From: Desulfarculus sp.
Lineage (GTDB): Bacteria > Desulfobacterota > Desulfarculia > Desulfarculales > Desulfarculaceae
Direction of reading: 5' to 3'
NCBI GenBank assembly: GCA_020216805.1
Contig: JAIWNN010000011.1
Location: 1-10,000 of the forward strand
Length of the DNA: 10,000 bases
Under the pieces are notes generated by a model that worked only from the letters and a program-made list of their open reading frames with translations, searched no databases and was not told where the DNA came from. Below, in pieces: positions 7,827 to 10,000 of the stretch; the first letter of the stretch is position 1; each line of letters opens with the position of its first letter. The position numbers and the translations under genes are program-made.

Positions 7827-8297
7827 TCAGCGTTCGGCCTCGCCGCCCCGCTTGTGGGCCACCATGTCCTTGAGCTGGGCCAGAATGGCGCGCTTCTCGG
7901 CGTCGCTGAACCGGCCCACGTAGCGCCGGAGGTTCTCCTCTTTCTCGCGCTCGATGTTCAGCAGCGCCTGTTTGCCCTTGGGCGAGATCTCCAAGAGGGT
8001 CACCCGCTCGTCCTGGGGGTGGCGTTTGCGGATCAGGTAGCCGTCGCGCTCCAGTCGCTTGGCCAGGCCGGTCATGTTGGCCCCGGTGACCAGCATGATC
8101 TTGCCCACGTTGGTCACGGTGTTGACCCCGTCCTTGGACGAGTTCAGCACCCGGAGCACATTGTACTGCGCGAAGGTCAGTCCGTAGTTCTTGAAAATGG
8201 CCGAGGATCGTTTCTTGAAATCCTCCGCCACCCGAATCACCCCCATCAGGAGTTTTTCGTTGAGGCTCAGATTGCTTTTGTACCCGCCGTTGTCCAT
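7827..8297 (-). CDS. MarR family transcriptional regulator
   Basis: A 156-residue dimeric winged-helix DNA-binding protein. The central part runs LTFAQYNVLRVL, a recognition-helix region around LVTGANMTGLAKRLERDGYL, and the wing RHPQDERVTLLEIS with the Asp-Arg pair typical of MarR wings. The terminal helices (LSLNEKLLMGVIRVAEDF and the Glu/Lys-rich end) form the dimer interface. MarR proteins usually repress nearby genes and themselves and release DNA on binding small phenolic or aromatic ligands. I chose ATG at 8297: the in-frame GTG at 8325-8327 lies only two bases from the -10 box and upstream of the expected transcription start. No strong Shine-Dalgarno precedes the ATG. The neighbour upstream on the same strand is a molybdenum hydroxylase, a plausible but unproven target. 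Confidence 0.93.
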   Translation of the reverse strand: MDNGGYKSNLSLNEKLLMGVIRVAEDFKKRSSAIFKNYGLTFAQYNVLRVLNSSKDGVNTVTNVGKIMLVTGANMTGLAKRLERDGYLIRKRHPQDERVTLLEISPKGKQALLNIEREKEENLRRYVGRFSDAEKRAILAQLKDMVAHKRGGEAER

Positions 8298-8329
8298 TGC
8301 ACGCGCCCGCGATCGGTTGAAATTCACTT

Positions 8330-8358
8330 AATATACTAAGCGTCTTAGCTTACGTCAA
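8330..8358 (-). promoter_or_regulatory. Promoter of marR with an inverted repeat in its spacer
   Basis: Reading leftward, TTGACG (8353-8358) and TATATT (8330-8335) are separated by exactly 17 bases, a strong sigma70-type promoter. The spacer contains a perfect inverted repeat on the + strand, CTAAG-CGT-CTTAG (8336-8348), just where a repressor would block RNA polymerase. The region is an AT-rich island in very GC-rich DNA. Transcription should start near 8323, leaving a leader of about 25 bases before the ATG at 8297. Autoregulation by the MarR protein is inferred. Confidence 0.7.
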
Positions 8359-8371
8359 ACCACCTGGTGGT
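8359..8371. repeat. Second palindrome upstream of the marR -35 box
   Basis: ACCACC-T-GGTGGT is a perfect 13-base inverted repeat touching the -35 box. It may extend as AAACC (8357-8361) with GGTTT (8373-8377). It differs in sequence from the repeat in the promoter spacer, so it could be a site for another regulator, or chance in GC-rich DNA. Confidence 0.35.
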
Positions 8372-8650
8372 CGGTTTGGCGGCTTGACTCTTCTCGGTCA
8401 TGGAGCGCGTGACGATCAAGTTGCATGAAGCGCGGCGCCGTTGCCGGAAGAAGGCCGCGGCGAGCGGGATGAAGGGGACGGACGAGACGGAGAGGGGAAG
8501 GGGGATGGAGGGTGTGGCGAGGCGCGAAAGTCGACGCCCATCGGGCGGTGCTCCACTCACCACGAGCATGGGCCGGCCCTCCCCTGATTGATCGCTGGGC
8601 GACCCGGGCGGCTGGTCCAGGCCGATCCGGACCAGCCCCCCGGAATCCAA
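8372..8650. other. Gap between the molybdenum hydroxylase and marR, no convincing gene
   Basis: About 280 bases without a supported gene. The open frames here (for example 8400-8591 on + and 8345-8650 on -) lack domains, start signals and the composition of the neighbours. The gap holds a purine-rich stretch on the + strand (about 8449-8515) with several G-runs, including GGGGAAGGGGGATGGAGGG, and the hairpin at 8611-8636. I see no tRNA, second promoter or mobile-element end. Confidence 0.6.
8611..8636 (-). terminator. Hairpin after the molybdenum hydroxylase gene
   Basis: GCTGGTCC (8611-8618) and GGACCAGC (8629-8636) form a perfect eight-pair stem around ten bases, starting 14 bases after the stop codon of the hydroxylase gene. 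No T-run follows on the - strand, so it is either a weak or factor-dependent terminator or a 3'-end stabilising structure. Confidence 0.5.
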
Positions 8651-10000
8651 TCATTTCAGCTTGCCCAAGCCGCGCAGGACCTTTTCCGGAGTGATGGGCA
8701 GGTCCATGCAGCGATAGCCGGTGGCCTCGTAGACCGCGTGGGCGATGGCCGCGGCGGTGGGGATGGCCAGGCCCTCGCCGGCCTCCTTGGCCCCGAAGGG
8801 CCCCTCGGGCTCGTAGGTCTCCACCTCCACCGACTCGCTGGGCGGCATGTCCAGGGCGGTGGGAACTTTGTAGTCCAGGAAGGTGTTGTTCAGGGTGCGG
8901 CCGTCCTTCATCACGAACTGCTCGGACAGCGCGTAGCCCAGGCCCATCTGGATGGCGCCCTCCAGCTGGCCTTCCACCGCCTTCTTGTTGATCGGCACGC
9001 CGCAATCGTGGGCGGTGTAGATCTTGTCCACCTTGACCAGGCCGGTGTCCTGGTCCACCGTGACCTCGGCCACCTGGGCCCCGAAGGAGAAGGCCGGGCT
9101 GACCAGGCCCTTGTTGCGCGGGGTGTAGTAACCCTGGGCCACCAGGGGCTCGCCGCGCCGGCCACGCAGGGCCTTGTACACCGCCTGGGCGAAGCTCATC
9201 CGCTTCTTGGGGTTGGACTTGACGAAGATGTGGTCGTCCTCGAAGGCCAGGTCCTGGATCTGGTTGAGGTCGAACTCGGTGAAGAGGACTGGGATCAGCA
9301 TCTCCTTGATCTTCTTGGTGGCCTCCAGGATGGCGTTGCCGTTCATCAGGGTGACGCGGCTGCCCCAGGAGCCCAGGTCGGCCTTGGGGGTTTGGGCGGT
9401 GTCCATGGCGGTCAGGCGCACCTTGTCGATGCTGATGCCCAGATCGGCGGCCAGGATCTGTCGGAGCACCGTGTCCGGCCCTTGGCCGATGTCGCAGGCC
9501 ATGCTGAAGAGGTGGGCGGTGCCGTCCTCGTAGACCCGCACCTCGGCGGCGCTGAAGTTGTACTTGGTGTTGAACCAGTTGAAGACGCCGCCGCTGATGA
9601 AGCTGTAGGCGCTGACGCCCAGGCCGTGACCTGGCTTCTTGTTCTTGCGCTTCTGGTCCCAGCCGCTCAGCTGGCGGACCTTCTCCAGGCTCTCCTTGAA
9701 ACCGCAGGTGGAGACGGTGGCCACCTCGGGGATGACATCCCCCTCCTCCATGGCGTTGATGATGCGAAGATCGATGGGATCGAAGCCCATCTCCTCGGCC
9801 GCCATGCTGAACTGGCTCTCCATGGCGAAATAGGCCTGGGGCGCGCCAAAGCCGCGCATGGCCGAAGCCGGGGGCTTGTTGGTGTAGACGTGGCGGCCGA
9901 AATAACGGTAGGCCGGCAGTCGGTAGGCCATGTTGCCAAAGGTGCCGCAGAGGAAGGTGGCGGTGGGCCCCATGGCGTTGTAGGCCCCGCCGTCCAAAAG
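8651..10000 (-). CDS. Xanthine dehydrogenase family molybdopterin-binding subunit, C-terminal part (4-hydroxybenzoyl-CoA reductase-like)
   Basis: The frame is open from the right edge to a TGA at 8651-8653. It shows 449 residues of a family usually near 750-780, so roughly 300 N-terminal residues lie outside. These large subunits hold the Mo-molybdopterin cofactor and hydroxylate or dehydroxylate aromatic, N-heterocyclic or aldehyde substrates. Visible cofactor motifs are RGFGAPQ, DIGQGPDTVLRQI, and GPFGAKEAGEG with the catalytic Glu at codon 8774-8776, followed by LPITPEKVLRGL. The stretch DLGSWGSRVTLMNGN is closest in my memory to the 4-hydroxybenzoyl-CoA reductase alpha group rather than true xanthine dehydrogenase. 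The partner FeS and FAD subunits are not in view. Family is sure; substrate is a guess. Confidence 0.92.
   Translation of the reverse strand, partial: LLDGGAYNAMGPTATFLCGTFGNMAYRLPAYRYFGRHVYTNKPPASAMRGFGAPQAYFAMESQFSMAAEEMGFDPIDLRIINAMEEGDVIPEVATVSTCGFKESLEKVRQLSGWDQKRKNKKPGHGLGVSAYSFISGGVFNWFNTKYNFSAAEVRVYEDGTAHLFSMACDIGQGPDTVLRQILAADLGISIDKVRLTAMDTAQTPKADLGSWGSRVTLMNGNAILEATKKIKEMLIPVLFTEFDLNQIQDLAFEDDHIFVKSNPKKRMSFAQAVYKALRGRRGEPLVAQGYYTPRNKGLVSPAFSFGAQVAEVTVDQDTGLVKVDKIYTAHDCGVPINKKAVEGQLEGAIQMGLGYALSEQFVMKDGRTLNNTFLDYKVPTALDMPPSESVEVETYEPEGPFGAKEAGEGLAIPTAAAIAHAVYEATGYRCMDLPITPEKVLRGLGKLK

Noticed and set aside
7431..8339. A 302-residue open frame on the + strand
   Set aside because: It lies antisense to marR and the small secreted gene; the marR frame has clear family motifs, while this translation has none.
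8400..8591. A 63-residue basic open frame on the + strand
   Set aside because: It has no Shine-Dalgarno or promoter and no domain; its basic composition simply reflects the purine-rich stretch.
8345..8650. A 101-residue open frame on the - strand starting next to the hydroxylase stop
   Set aside because: It starts with TTG without a ribosome-binding site, has no recognisable domain, covers the hairpin, and runs into the marR promoter and both palindromes.

Overview
The window is very GC-rich, densely coded bacterial chromosome. Gene starts are often GTG, and several neighbours overlap by four bases (ATGA). The gene order nrnA-truB-rpsO-pnp-M16 protease-dut, the FmdB zinc-ribbon protein, a rubrerythrin-like half-ferritin and a 4-hydroxybenzoyl-CoA-reductase-like molybdenum hydroxylase together suggest an anaerobic Desulfobacterota (Deltaproteobacteria) organism. 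That placement is inferred from layout and composition, not from a search.

Left two thirds (1-6752, + strand): a housekeeping cluster for RNA, translation and nucleotide metabolism. It holds the C-terminal end of an NrnA-type DHH phosphoesterase, truB (tRNA pseudouridine 55 synthase), rpsO (ribosomal protein S15) behind a structured 91-base leader, pnp (polynucleotide phosphorylase with an Arg/Asp/Gly-rich tail), an M16 zinc protease, dut (dUTPase), a YycJ/WalJ-type metallo-beta-lactamase-fold hydrolase and an FmdB zinc-ribbon protein. Gaps are mostly under 30 bases, so much of it is probably co-transcribed. The two larger gaps, before rpsO and before fmdB, both hold predicted RNA hairpins. 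A GC-rich hairpin follows fmdB in the convergent gap.

Right third (6909-10000, - strand): a different set of genes. Reading leftward from the right edge, there is the C-terminal 449 residues of a xanthine-dehydrogenase-family molybdopterin subunit, then about 290 bases without a convincing gene, then a MarR regulator. The MarR gene has a clear sigma70-type promoter (TTGACG, 17 bases, TATATT) whose spacer contains a perfect inverted repeat. A small predicted secreted protein and a good intrinsic terminator follow. Directly beyond the terminator a possible promoter serves a 120-residue ferritin-like protein with a Lys/Ala-rich tail, related to the EncFtn/encapsulin-cargo type, but no encapsulin gene is in view.

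I see no IS element, CRISPR array, tRNA, rRNA or phage gene. I do not see a wholly new system. The points most worth following are the orphan half-ferritin with its basic tail, the MarR control region, and the candidate S15 leader.
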